The notes under the pieces were generated by a model that saw nothing but the letters and a program-made list of their open reading frames with translations, did not search any database and had not been told where the DNA came from. Positions 35,054 through 41,919 of a stretch of DNA of 41,919 bases are shown here, piece after piece. Source of the DNA: Kiloniellaceae bacterium. Lineage in GTDB: Bacteria; Pseudomonadota; Alphaproteobacteria; Kiloniellales; J153. Made by a program: the position numbers and the translations under genes. Each line of letters starts with the position of its first letter. Position 1 is the first letter of the stretch. Location of the stretch: assembly GCA_021776095.1 (NCBI GenBank), contig JAJFGO010000044.1, positions 103,080 to 144,998 of the forward strand, given 5' to 3'.

Positions 35054-35671
35054 ATGAGCCCAGCGGTCGAGGCCGTCATTTTCGATATGGACGGCGTCTT
35101 GTGCGCCTACGATTTCCCCGCGCGACTGGACCACATGGCGCGCCTGACAGGCCGGCCCACGGCGGAAATCCGAGCCGTGATCTTCGAGTCCGGCTGGGAC
35201 GATTTGAGCGATCGGGGCGAGATCGATTCGGAAACCTATCTCGCCGGCTGCGCCGACCGCCTGGGCGTGCCGCTGCCGCGTGACGCTTGGCTCGAGGCGC
35301 GGGGTGCCGCCATGACGCCGGACCCGGAGGTGTTGGCAATGGCCCGCGCCCTCGCGGCGCGCTTGCCGGTGGCGGTCTTCACCAACAACAATCGCTTGGT
35401 GGCGGATAACCTGGCGACGTTGTTTCCCCAGCTCGCGGAAATTTTCGGGGCTCATATTTACGTCTCGGCCATGCTTGGTTTGTCCAAGCCCGATCCGGCC
35501 GCCTTCGCTGCCGTGCTCGGGCACCTCGGCGGGACCGCTCCGGACCGCGTGCTTTTCGTCGACGACCGGGACGATTATGTCGCCGGCGCGGTGCGCGCCG
35601 GCCTGCGGACCCATCGCTTCACGGATGCCGCCACCTTGCGGACGGTCCTGTCCGAACTTTCCCTGATCTAG
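35054..35671 (+). CDS. HAD-IA family hydrolase
   Basis: A 205-residue haloacid-dehalogenase-like phosphatase. Motifs: DMDGV (Asp11, Asp13), VFTNNN (motif II), SKPDPAAF (motif III lysine) and FVDDRDDYVAGA (motif IV). The cap is a small helical insert (about 20-90). The substrate is not evident. It starts 24 bases after yggS and is probably co-transcribed. Confidence 0.87.
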   Translation: MSPAVEAVIFDMDGVLCAYDFPARLDHMARLTGRPTAEIRAVIFESGWDDLSDRGEIDSETYLAGCADRLGVPLPRDAWLEARGAAMTPDPEVLAMARALAARLPVAVFTNNNRLVADNLATLFPQLAEIFGAHIYVSAMLGLSKPDPAAFAAVLGHLGGTAPDRVLFVDDRDDYVAGAVRAGLRTHRFTDAATLRTVLSELSLI

Positions 35672-35683
35672 TTCGGCCCGAAT

Positions 35684-36598
35684 TTAGCCTTCGGCATCGT
35701 CCAGGTAGAAAGGGCCCGGCCGGCTGTGCAGGGCCTCGTAGTGGACCAAGACCGGTGCTCCCAGATCGCAGGCCGCGCCGTCGCGCCAGGCCCATTCGCC
35801 GCGCTCGCAGTTCGCCGCGGTCACGTAGCCGTTGAGGTAGGCGCGCCGGTCGATGGGCGCGGTGTTGGGGCCACTGCCGTGAATGGTACACAGATGCCAA
35901 AGGGCCAGGTCGCCGGGCGCGAGTTCCAGGTGGACCAGGCGGTCCGGATCCAGGCCCAGGGCCAGCAGGTCGCGGTCACTGAAATCCGCGTCCATGATGC
36001 GGCCGCGCTGGGGGAAATTCAGGGCACCCAGCTTGTGGCTGCCGGGATAGACCGCCAGGCCGCCGTTGCGTGGCCCCTGGGGGTCGACCGCGATCATGGT
36101 CTGAACATAGGAATTCCCGGCATCGCGATAGGCTGCGGCCGGGCGCCGGAAATGGATATCCTGATGATAGCCGAAATCGGCCTTGGCCGCGCCTGGCGGC
36201 TTCCAATGCATCTGATTGATGATCTGCTTCACGTCCCGGCCGATCAGCGGTGCGACGATATCGAATATCCGCCGGTCGGTGCGATAAGCCGCCAGAACCG
36301 GGTCGAAATAGGCCGGCCACTGAACGAAGCGCAGAATTCGGCCCAGGTTGAGATCCGAGGCAAGATGGAAAAAAACGTTCCGGTCTCGGAACGATGTAGG
36401 ATAACTCAGGCCCTGGGCATAGATTCGGTCGAAAACGTCGGCCAGTGCCGCGATATCGTCCTGGCCGAAGACGCCGCGTACCACGGCATAGCCCTCGGCC
36501 TGGTATTGCGCCGCGTAAGTATCCGGGGCCATCCTGCCCCCGCCCCCGGTCTTGCCCCTGCCGGGCCCCGCTTCCGGCAGCGTTTCAATGTCCGACAC
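35684..36598 (-). CDS. Phytanoyl-CoA dioxygenase (PhyH) family protein
   Basis: A 304-residue Fe(II)/2-oxoglutarate oxygenase. The metal triad is His145 and Asp147 (YHQDIHF) with His240 (CTIHGSGPN), and an Arg at 251-252 for 2-oxoglutarate follows. PhyH-family members hydroxylate lipids, ectoine precursors or other small molecules; the substrate is unknown. AGGAGG eight bases before a GTG at 36598 gives a clear start, later than the first possible codon of the frame. The first 30 residues are a Gly-rich extension. Convergent with the HAD gene. Confidence 0.85.
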   Translation of the reverse strand: MSDIETLPEAGPGRGKTGGGGRMAPDTYAAQYQAEGYAVVRGVFGQDDIAALADVFDRIYAQGLSYPTSFRDRNVFFHLASDLNLGRILRFVQWPAYFDPVLAAYRTDRRIFDIVAPLIGRDVKQIINQMHWKPPGAAKADFGYHQDIHFRRPAAAYRDAGNSYVQTMIAVDPQGPRNGGLAVYPGSHKLGALNFPQRGRIMDADFSDRDLLALGLDPDRLVHLELAPGDLALWHLCTIHGSGPNTAPIDRRAYLNGYVTAANCERGEWAWRDGAACDLGAPVLVHYEALHSRPGPFYLDDAEG

Positions 36599-36643
36599 CC
36601 GCGAACCCTCCTGGCTGGCGTAGTCTGGCGTTGCACAGGAGGG

Positions 36644-36649
36644 ATTATA
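36644..36649 (-). promoter_or_regulatory. Candidate -10 element for the PhyH gene
   Basis: A perfect TATAAT on the minus strand, 45 bases upstream of the GTG start. No convincing -35 is found at 16-18 bases, so it may use an activator or an unusual -35. Confidence 0.4.
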
Positions 36650-36822
36650 CCGCAATTCCGCCCAGATCTTGCTAACAAGGCGTGATTATCGGCGAATTCC
36701 AAGTGTCGCCGCCATTCGTTGGTCTAGCCTGGCAGGGGCGGTCAGTTCGGTCTTTGTTCCAGGGCCCGGCCGCCGGCCCGGCTTTATCCAGGCATGGCGG
36801 CCAGGGCCCCGAATTCCGCGGT

Positions 36823-37248
36823 TCAGACCTTGAGCGCGCTCAGCCACACGTCGTGCTTGTTGCACATGCTGATGGCGTAGATCACGTTTTTCAGTCCGCC
36901 GATATCATGGTCGGAGATCGGTGTATCGTTTTCCGGGTGGAACATGACCTCGCGGACAAATTGGAAATTTTCGTCCAGGATCATGTGCTTGACGATGTAA
37001 TGAACATAGCCGTCCATGGGGTGCGGCGTGGTGACCTGAAAGGCGCCGCCGTTACGCTCAACGAGCGGGGTGTGGCCCTTGGCCTTTTTCGCCCAGCGGC
37101 CGGGCGAATCCATGGTGTAGTACAGTCCACCGGCCATGGGGGTCTTGAAGGGGTCGAAGGCCATGCTGTCGGCGCGTGCGGCGCCGGGCGCGACGATGCC
37201 AGCGGCGGTGCCGACCAGACCCAGACGAACGAAGTGACGACGATCCAT
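36823..37248 (-). CDS. Tat-exported superoxide-reductase-like (desulfoferrodoxin/neelaredoxin) protein
   Basis: A 141-residue protein with a twin-arginine signal (DRRHFVRLG, then a hydrophobic stretch and a likely cleavage at ARADS). The mature part has the superoxide reductase iron-site pattern: His59 (KGHTPLVE), His76 (TPHP), His83 (VHYI), Cys129 and His132 (MCNKH). The Glu-Lys-His of classical enzymes reads Lys-Gly-His, so the usual catalytic glutamate and lysine are changed. No N-terminal rubredoxin-like centre. It would reduce superoxide to peroxide in the periplasm if active. AGGAG eight bases before the ATG at 37248 fixes the start. Confidence 0.8.
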   Translation of the reverse strand: MDRRHFVRLGLVGTAAGIVAPGAARADSMAFDPFKTPMAGGLYYTMDSPGRWAKKAKGHTPLVERNGGAFQVTTPHPMDGYVHYIVKHMILDENFQFVREVMFHPENDTPISDHDIGGLKNVIYAISMCNKHDVWLSALKV

Positions 37249-37439
37249 ACTTAGCTCTCCTGTGACGCTATTGCCCTGAAACACATTCTGTTCTTGATGC
37301 ATCGTGCTCGATCGCGGGGCGACGATAAATATCGGAAGGTTGTTCGAGCCCCTACGAATTGGCCGCATGATCGCTCAGAACACGCACCGCCGCAATGCGT
37401 CCAGGCGTCTATTTGATTGGCATAGGCTGGTGGATGATT

Positions 37440-37515
<76 letters not shown>

Positions 37516-37553
37516 ATAAGTGCCTAGGTTCTTGGGTCCGACCCAGGCGGCGG

Positions 37554-37583
37554 ATACATGAAACAACCGTCGCGCCGTGTCAA
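37554..37583 (-). promoter_or_regulatory. Candidate promoter of tRNA-Ala
   Basis: A perfect TTGACA (-35, 37578-37583 on the minus strand) with a poor -10, ATGTAT (37554-37559), 18 bases apart. The tRNA 5' end is about 40 bases downstream. Confidence 0.4.
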
Positions 37584-37743
37584 GCGCGCGCCGAGGCCCC
37601 AAAAGGCAAGGCTCCATTCCGTGTCACCCCGCTTGTGCCGCTTGTCTCTCTCCGGCGGCGCCGTTAGGCTAGCCGCCGCTCATCCGGGCGGCCCTGCGGG
37701 GCCGTTCGCCCTACCTCCCGGTTCCACCGCTATAGGCGACGCG

Positions 37744-38052
37744 ATGATCATCTTGGGTCCCCTTTTGCAAGTTCTGAATATCGCCATCGATCTGTACATC
37801 TGGGCGATCATTATTTCGGCGGTGCTGACCTGGCTGGTCCATTTCAACGTGCTGAACACGAGCAACCAGTTCATCTCCATGTTGGGCGAGTTCCTGTGGC
37901 GCGCGACCGAGCCGGCGCTGCGGCCAATTCGCCGTTTTGTGCCCAATCTAGGCGGCATCGACATCTCGCCGATCGTCCTGATTTTGGTGTTGATCTTCTT
38001 GCAGATGGTGATCGGCAACGTTCACGTGTCCCTGATGCGTGCCAACTTCTGA
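37744..38052 (+). CDS. YggT family membrane protein
   Basis: A 102-residue inner-membrane protein with two hydrophobic regions (about 2-30 and 77-96). The family motif LRPIRRFVPNLGGIDISPIV (about 60-79) is present. YggT proteins are linked to osmotic or cell-division roles (YlmG in Gram-positives and plastids); the exact function is unsettled. The ATG at 37744 matches the family start; the upstream open frame is not credible. Confidence 0.9.
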   Translation: MIILGPLLQVLNIAIDLYIWAIIISAVLTWLVHFNVLNTSNQFISMLGEFLWRATEPALRPIRRFVPNLGGIDISPIVLILVLIFLQMVIGNVHVSLMRANF

Positions 38053-38386
38053 TCGCCAGGCCGATTCACCGTTTCAAGCGACAGCGGCTGGGGTGCGCGT
38101 GGCGCTTAGGGTGCAGCCGCGCGCTGGGCGCAACGAAATCGACGGCCTGGTCCAGCGGCCCGACGGCGCCGGTGTCGTGAAGCTGCGGGTTACCGCGGCG
38201 CCCGAGGACGGCAAGGCCAACGCCGCCGCGATCGCGCTTTTGGCCAAGGCCTGGAACCTGGCGAAGCGCGATATCGAAATTGTCGCCGGCGCCAGTAGCC
38301 GCAACAAGACTCTGCACATCGCCGGCGATGCCGCAGTGCTCATGCCGCGCCTGCAGGCCTGGCTGGCGGCGGCAGTGCGGCTGTGA
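38039..38386 (+). CDS. DUF167 family protein (YggU)
   Basis: A 115-residue protein with the DUF167 pattern LRVQPRAGRNEIDGL, VKLRVTAAPEDGKANAAAI, and EIVAGASSRNKTLHI. Function unknown, and the yggT-yggU pair is widespread. A GTG at 38039 overlapping yggT by 14 bases gives the family-like N-terminus SPFQATAAGVRVALRVQPR; a GTG at 38093 is an alternative. Precedes folD. Confidence 0.87.
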   Translation: MPTSDRQADSPFQATAAGVRVALRVQPRAGRNEIDGLVQRPDGAGVVKLRVTAAPEDGKANAAAIALLAKAWNLAKRDIEIVAGASSRNKTLHIAGDAAVLMPRLQAWLAAAVRL

Positions 38387-38509
38387 CGGCATTAGGCTAG
38401 GTATGCCGGTCGCGCACCCTGAAGTGACGGAAATTGAACGCCGCCGCGACGGGCGGCGAAGCTATAAGAACCCCAATCCAGCCCTAAGAAAGAACAGGAA
38501 TATCCAGCA

Positions 38510-39409
38510 ATGTCCGAGGCAAACATCATCGACGGCAAAGCCTTCGCCGCTGGCTTGCGTGAGCGGGTCGGCAAAGCGGTCACGCGGCTGAAAGCGGATC
38601 ATGGCTTGACCCCCGGCCTGGCCGTGGTTCTGGTCGGCGAAAACCCGGCTAGCGAGGTCTATGTCCGCAACAAGGCGCGCCAGACCGCCGAGGCGGGCAT
38701 GCAGTCCTTCGAGCACAAGCTGTCGCTGGAGACCACCCAAGCCGAACTCTTGGCCCTGGTCGACAAGCTCAATAAGGACCCGGCGGTTCACGGCATTCTG
38801 GTTCAGTTGCCTCTGCCCGATCAGATCGCGGAACAGGCCGTGATCGATGCCCTGGACCCGGCCAAGGACGTGGACGGCTTTCATGTCATCAACGTTGGTC
38901 GGCTGTCGACCGGCACCACCGGGGCGAACGCGCCCATGGTGCCCTGTACCCCGCTCGGCTGTATCATGTTGCTGAAGGACCGCTTGGGCAATCTATCTGG
39001 CTTGAACGCCGTGGTGATCGGCCGCTCCAACATTGTCGGCAAGCCCATGGCCCAGCTTCTGATCAAGGAAAGCTGCACGGTGACGATTGCCCATTCGCGG
39101 ACCCGCGATTTGCCCGCCGTGGCGCGCGGCGCGGATATCCTTATTGCCGCTGTTGGCCGGCCGCAGATGATCAAGGCCGACTGGATCAAGCCCGGCGCGG
39201 CTGTGATCGACGTCGGCATCAACCGGGTCGCGGGCGAAGGCGGCAAATCGCGCATCGTGGGCGACGTGGATACGGCGGGCGCCAAGGCGGTGGCCGGCGC
39301 GATCACCCCGGTGCCGGGCGGCGTCGGGCCCATGACCATCGCCTGTCTTTTGGCCAATACCGTGACCGCGGCCTGCCGCCAGGCAGGAATCGAACCGCCG
39401 GATCTTTAG
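38510..39409 (+). CDS. folD: Bifunctional methylenetetrahydrofolate dehydrogenase / cyclohydrolase
   Basis: Interconverts 5,10-methylene-, methenyl- and 10-formyl-tetrahydrofolate with NADP. The 299-residue protein has the catalytic YVRNK (Tyr51, Lys55), VQLPLP, the DVDGFH motif and the nucleotide-binding [10 protein letters not shown]. The stop overlaps that of the convergent DUF218 gene by four bases. Confidence 0.95.
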   Translation: MSEANIIDGKAFAAGLRERVGKAVTRLKADHGLTPGLAVVLVGENPASEVYVRNKARQTAEAGMQSFEHKLSLETTQAELLALVDKLNKDPAVHGILVQLPLPDQIAEQAVIDALDPAKDVDGFHVINVGRLSTGTTGANAPMVPCTPLGCIMLLKDRLGNLSGLNAVVIGRSNIVGKPMAQLLIKESCTVTIAHSRTRDLPAVARGADILIAAVGRPQMIKADWIKPGAAVIDVGINRVAGEGGKSRIVGDVDTAGAKAVAGAITPVPGGVGPMTIACLLANTVTAACRQAGIEPPDL

Positions 39410-39885
39410 GCCTGGCGGTGCCGGCCGCGTAGGATCAGCATGAGATACCAGATTAGGCCCAGCGCCTCGTAGAGCGTGCGCGCCGGCCAGTCGGTCCGAG
39501 AGCCGGGCGCGCCGCTGCCCTTGACCTTGAGGCCGAAGGCCCGAAACGACATCACGGCGCGCGGCAGGTGCAGGCGGTCGGTCACCACCAGTGCCCGGGT
39601 CCAGCCGCGCCCGGCCATGATCTCCCGACAGCGCGCGGCGTTCTCCAGGGTGGTTTGGGACTCGCGTTCCATGACCAGGCATGCCGCCGGAACGCCGGCC
39701 GCAAGAGCAAGCCCGTGCATAACCTCGCACTCGGGCCGCGGGCGGGCGGCGCCGCCACTTAGCAACAGGAATTCGGCTTTGCCTTGCCTATGCAAGGTTA
39801 CGGCATGGGCGGTGCGCTGACGCATGGCGCCGTGCGGGCCGCCGAGCACGACAATGACATCGAAATGGGGATCGCGCGGTGCCAT
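39406..39885 (-). CDS. DUF218 (YdcF/SanA-like) family protein
   Basis: A 159-residue protein with the DUF218 features VIVVLGG near the N-terminus, [18 protein letters not shown] and the [11 protein letters not shown] segment. The C-terminus has a hydrophobic stretch (about 140-153). DUF218 proteins are linked to envelope functions, but activity is unknown. The ATG at 39885 overlaps the deaminase stop by one base (TGATG); a GTG one codon earlier is also possible. Likely co-transcribed with the deaminase gene. Confidence 0.83.
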   Translation of the reverse strand: MAPRDPHFDVIVVLGGPHGAMRQRTAHAVTLHRQGKAEFLLLSGGAARPRPECEVMHGLALAAGVPAACLVMERESQTTLENAARCREIMAGRGWTRALVVTDRLHLPRAVMSFRAFGLKVKGSGAPGSRTDWPARTLYEALGLIWYLMLILRGRHRQA

Positions 39886-40889
39886 CACGGCGCGCCGGCA
39901 TAGGCCTCGATGGCGGCGAGGTGCGCGTCCTTCTCCGCCCGGCTTAGGAACGAGGCCTCAAAGGAATTGCGTGCCAGGGTCACCAAATCTTCCCGGCTCA
40001 GGTTCAGCGCCGTCTGCATGGCGTCGTAGTTGGCGTTCACGTAGCCGCCGAAATAGGCCGGGTCGTCCGAATTGACGGTCACCATCAAGCCCTTGTCCAG
40101 CATGGTCTTCAAGGGATGGGCCGTCGCCGTCTCGACCACGCATAGGCGCAAATTCGACAGTGGACAGACGGTTAAGGGCACGCGCTCGCGCGCCAGGCGC
40201 GCGACCAGGGTCTTGTCGTCGAGGGCGCGGTTGCCGTGGTCGATCCGCGCGACCCGCAGGATATCGAGCGCCTCGCGCACGTATTCGGCCGGGCCTTCCT
40301 CACCGGCATGACCGACGCAGCGCAAGCCGGCGTCGCGTGCCCGGGCGAAAACCCGGGCGAACTTGGACGGCGGATGCCCGACCTCGGCGGAATCCAGCCC
40401 TACGCCTTCGATGCGCCTTTTGTGCGCCAAGGCCATGTCGAGGGTGCGCTCGGCGTCCGCTTCCGGCAGGTCGCGCAGGAAACACATGATCAGCTTGCCG
40501 GTGATTCCCAGGCGGTGCTCGCCCGCCTCCAGCGCGCGCCAGATGCCGTCGAGCACGGTCTCGAAGGCGACGCCGCGTTGGGTATGGCCCTGGGGGTCGA
40601 AAAAGATCTCGGCATGGCGCACGTTGTCGGCCCGGGCGCGCTCCAAATAGGCCCAGGTCAGATCGTGGAAGTCCTGCTCGTTCTGCAGCACCGTCATGCC
40701 CTGGTAGTAGAGGTTCAAAAAATCCTGCAGGTCCGAAAAATTGTAGGCTGCCTTGAGCGCATCGATCGAATCGTAGGGCAGTTCAATGCCGTTGCGCGCC
40801 GCCATGGCGAACATCAGCTCGGGCTCGAAGGTGCCCTCGATGTGCACATGCAGCTCGGCCTTGGGCAGGCCGGCGATAAAGGACGTCAT
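39885..40889 (-). CDS. Adenine deaminase-type member of the adenosine deaminase family
   Basis: A 334-residue zinc amidohydrolase. His14 and His16 (ELHVHIEG), the HAGEEGP motif with Glu, DHGNRA and NSDDPAYFGGY are present. The blocks FFDPQGHTQRG and GLDSAEVGHPPSKF match the bacterial subgroup shown to be adenine deaminase (for example from Pseudomonas) more than mammalian-type adenosine deaminase. It would convert adenine to hypoxanthine. A ribosome site GGGGGAAA precedes the ATG at 40889. Divergent from a hypoxanthine phosphoribosyltransferase gene, which would use its product. Confidence 0.87.
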   Translation of the reverse strand: MTSFIAGLPKAELHVHIEGTFEPELMFAMAARNGIELPYDSIDALKAAYNFSDLQDFLNLYYQGMTVLQNEQDFHDLTWAYLERARADNVRHAEIFFDPQGHTQRGVAFETVLDGIWRALEAGEHRLGITGKLIMCFLRDLPEADAERTLDMALAHKRRIEGVGLDSAEVGHPPSKFARVFARARDAGLRCVGHAGEEGPAEYVREALDILRVARIDHGNRALDDKTLVARLARERVPLTVCPLSNLRLCVVETATAHPLKTMLDKGLMVTVNSDDPAYFGGYVNANYDAMQTALNLSREDLVTLARNSFEASFLSRAEKDAHLAAIEAYAGAP

Positions 40890-40936
40890 GGCTTTCCCCC
40901 GAACCGAGGCCGCCGAACGAAACCGCCTCATGACTT

Positions 40937-40942
40937 TATATA
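40937..40942. promoter_or_regulatory. AT-rich core in the divergent deaminase/HPRT gap
   Basis: TTTATATA in a 118-base, otherwise GC-rich gap between the divergent genes. TATATA could serve as a -10 for either strand; no good -35 is seen for either. Confidence 0.3.
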
Positions 40943-41007
40943 GGGGTTTGGCGGCGCCCGCCGAAAGGGTCTTGCGCGCCGGGCGCGGGGCGCGACACTA
41001 GGCCCCG

Positions 41008-41532
41008 ATGACGGAAAAGATCGAAACCTTGCACGACCAGGCGGCAGTCGCCGCGCGGGTGGCGGCGCTGGCCGGCGAAATCGACCGGGCCATTCCGGGC
41101 GATTTCACCATCGTCGGGATCTTGAAGGGCAGCTTCATCTTCGTCGCCGACCTGGTCCGCGCGCTCGATGCCCTGGGCCGCCGGCCGCGGGTCGATTTTA
41201 TCCGGCTCAGCAGTTACGGCGCGGCCAAGGAAAGTGCCGGCGAGGTGCGCCTGGCCGGCGCCGCTCCGGCCGGCATCGCCGCGCGCAAGGTGCTTCTGGT
41301 CGATGACATCGTCGATACCGGTCGCACCCTGGTCTATGCCCGGGACCTCTTGCAGGCTCAAGGCGCGCAGGACGTTTGGACCTGCGCTCTGGCCGACAAG
41401 CCGAGCCGGCGCGAGGTCGCCTTCACCGCCGATTTCGTCGGCTTCGAGGTGCCCGATATCTTCATCGTCGGTTACGGCATCGACTTCGACGAGAACTACC
41501 GTCACCTGCCCTATATCGGCAAAGTCGATTGA
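41008..41532 (+). CDS. hpt: Hypoxanthine phosphoribosyltransferase
   Basis: Converts hypoxanthine (and often guanine) with PRPP to IMP or GMP. The 174-residue product has LKGSFIF (39-45), RLSSYG (66-71), the PRPP motif VLLVDDIVDTGRT (95-107), DKPSRR and VGYGIDFDENYRHLPYIG. Length is normal. Convergent with the DUF3253 gene, four bases apart, and divergent from the adenine deaminase-type gene. Confidence 0.94.
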   Translation: MTEKIETLHDQAAVAARVAALAGEIDRAIPGDFTIVGILKGSFIFVADLVRALDALGRRPRVDFIRLSSYGAAKESAGEVRLAGAAPAGIAARKVLLVDDIVDTGRTLVYARDLLQAQGAQDVWTCALADKPSRREVAFTADFVGFEVPDIFIVGYGIDFDENYRHLPYIGKVD

Positions 41533-41536
41533 CCGT

Positions 41537-41851
41537 TCAGGCGCCGTCGCCGGTTGCGGCGGCCAGGCGGATCACGCCCTTGATGGGGGCGTGCGGATCG
41601 GCTGGCTTGCCCTTGCGCAGGATCACGATCCGCCCGTGGCGCGCCAGGCTCAAGGCCTGCTGCTTCACGGGTTTCAGGTAGCGCCGCCAGGCATCGGGCG
41701 GATCGCTCGGCTTGGCCCGGGCCTCGGCCAGGGCGCGCGCCACGGCCTCGGGCGCGATGGATTTGCCCGGCGGCAGGGCGGCGATCAGGGACAAGATCGT
41801 GTCCACGGCGGGGTCGCCCGGTTCGGGCGCGGCGGTTTCATCTGTACTCAT
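41537..41851 (-). CDS. DUF3253 family protein
   Basis: A 104-residue protein. The DUF3253 core (about 15-92) has the winged-helix-like segment SIAPEAVARALAE, then WRRYLKPVKQQALSLARHGRIVILRKGKP and PIKGVIRL. Function unknown; the fold suggests possible nucleic-acid binding. The ATG at 41851 is used; the 14 codons upstream look non-coding. Confidence 0.83.
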   Translation of the reverse strand: MSTDETAAPEPGDPAVDTILSLIAALPPGKSIAPEAVARALAEARAKPSDPPDAWRRYLKPVKQQALSLARHGRIVILRKGKPADPHAPIKGVIRLAAATGDGA

Positions 41852-41919
41852 GGCGCGGGTCATAGCACGAAGTCCGCCCCCCTCCGCAAGCAAAGCGCCG
41901 ATCTTGGCCGCGTGTAAGG

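Overview
The window is a GC-rich stretch of bacterial chromosome from an alphaproteobacterium, most likely a Rhodospirillales-like lineage. The evidence is gene order: a Tim44-like gene, fxsA and secB; a DUF299-maf-aroE-coaE-dnaQ operon; hemE-hemH-hemJ-rho; mnmE-mnmG-rsmG-parA-parB; and holA, lptE, leuS and a DUF3576 lipoprotein. This is the classic replication-origin neighbourhood of that class. Most genes are housekeeping genes. Long antisense open frames are common, as expected at this base composition, and were ignored.

Region by region. 1-6.3 kb: envelope and export genes (Tim44-like, FxsA, SecB, with a histidine phosphatase between the last two), then a tightly overlapping leftward operon running DUF299 kinase/phosphorylase, Maf, AroE, CoaE, DnaQ. 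6.3-6.8 kb: a gene-free stretch with DnaA-box-like sites and an AT-rich tract between the DUF299 gene and hemE, proposed as oriC; genes on both sides point away from it. 6.8-10.9 kb: the late haem pathway (hemE, hemH, hemJ) and rho. 10.9-17.4 kb: a block between rho and mnmE, genes that are neighbours in many relatives. It holds a quinone reductase, a dienelactone hydrolase, an HxlR regulator, DUF2461, an alkyltransferase, a large thioredoxin-domain protein and two small proteins. 17.4-23.4 kb: mnmE, mnmG, rsmG, parA and parB, with two perfect parS palindromes, one between genes and one inside rsmG. 23.4-29.1 kb: leftward DUF3576, leuS, lptE, a LysE-type exporter and holA.

29.3-37.3 kb is the most accessory-looking part. 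It contains a TPR-sulfotransferase, a protein joining a redoxin-like domain that lacks its peroxidatic cysteine to a prolyl-4-hydroxylase-type oxygenase, a porin with a very strong terminator, a second sulfotransferase, a PLP-homeostasis protein, a HAD hydrolase, a phytanoyl-CoA-dioxygenase-like protein and a Tat-exported superoxide-reductase-like protein. 37.4-41.9 kb: tRNA-Ala(CGC), YggT, DUF167, FolD, a DUF218 protein, an adenine-deaminase-type enzyme divergent from a hypoxanthine phosphoribosyltransferase (a plausible two-step purine salvage route), and DUF3253.

No rRNA, CRISPR array, insertion sequence, prophage or obvious defence system was seen. The most distinctive items are the oriC/parS architecture, the in-frame low-complexity insert in RsmG, the redoxin-hydroxylase fusion and the superoxide-reductase-like protein with an altered active-site motif.
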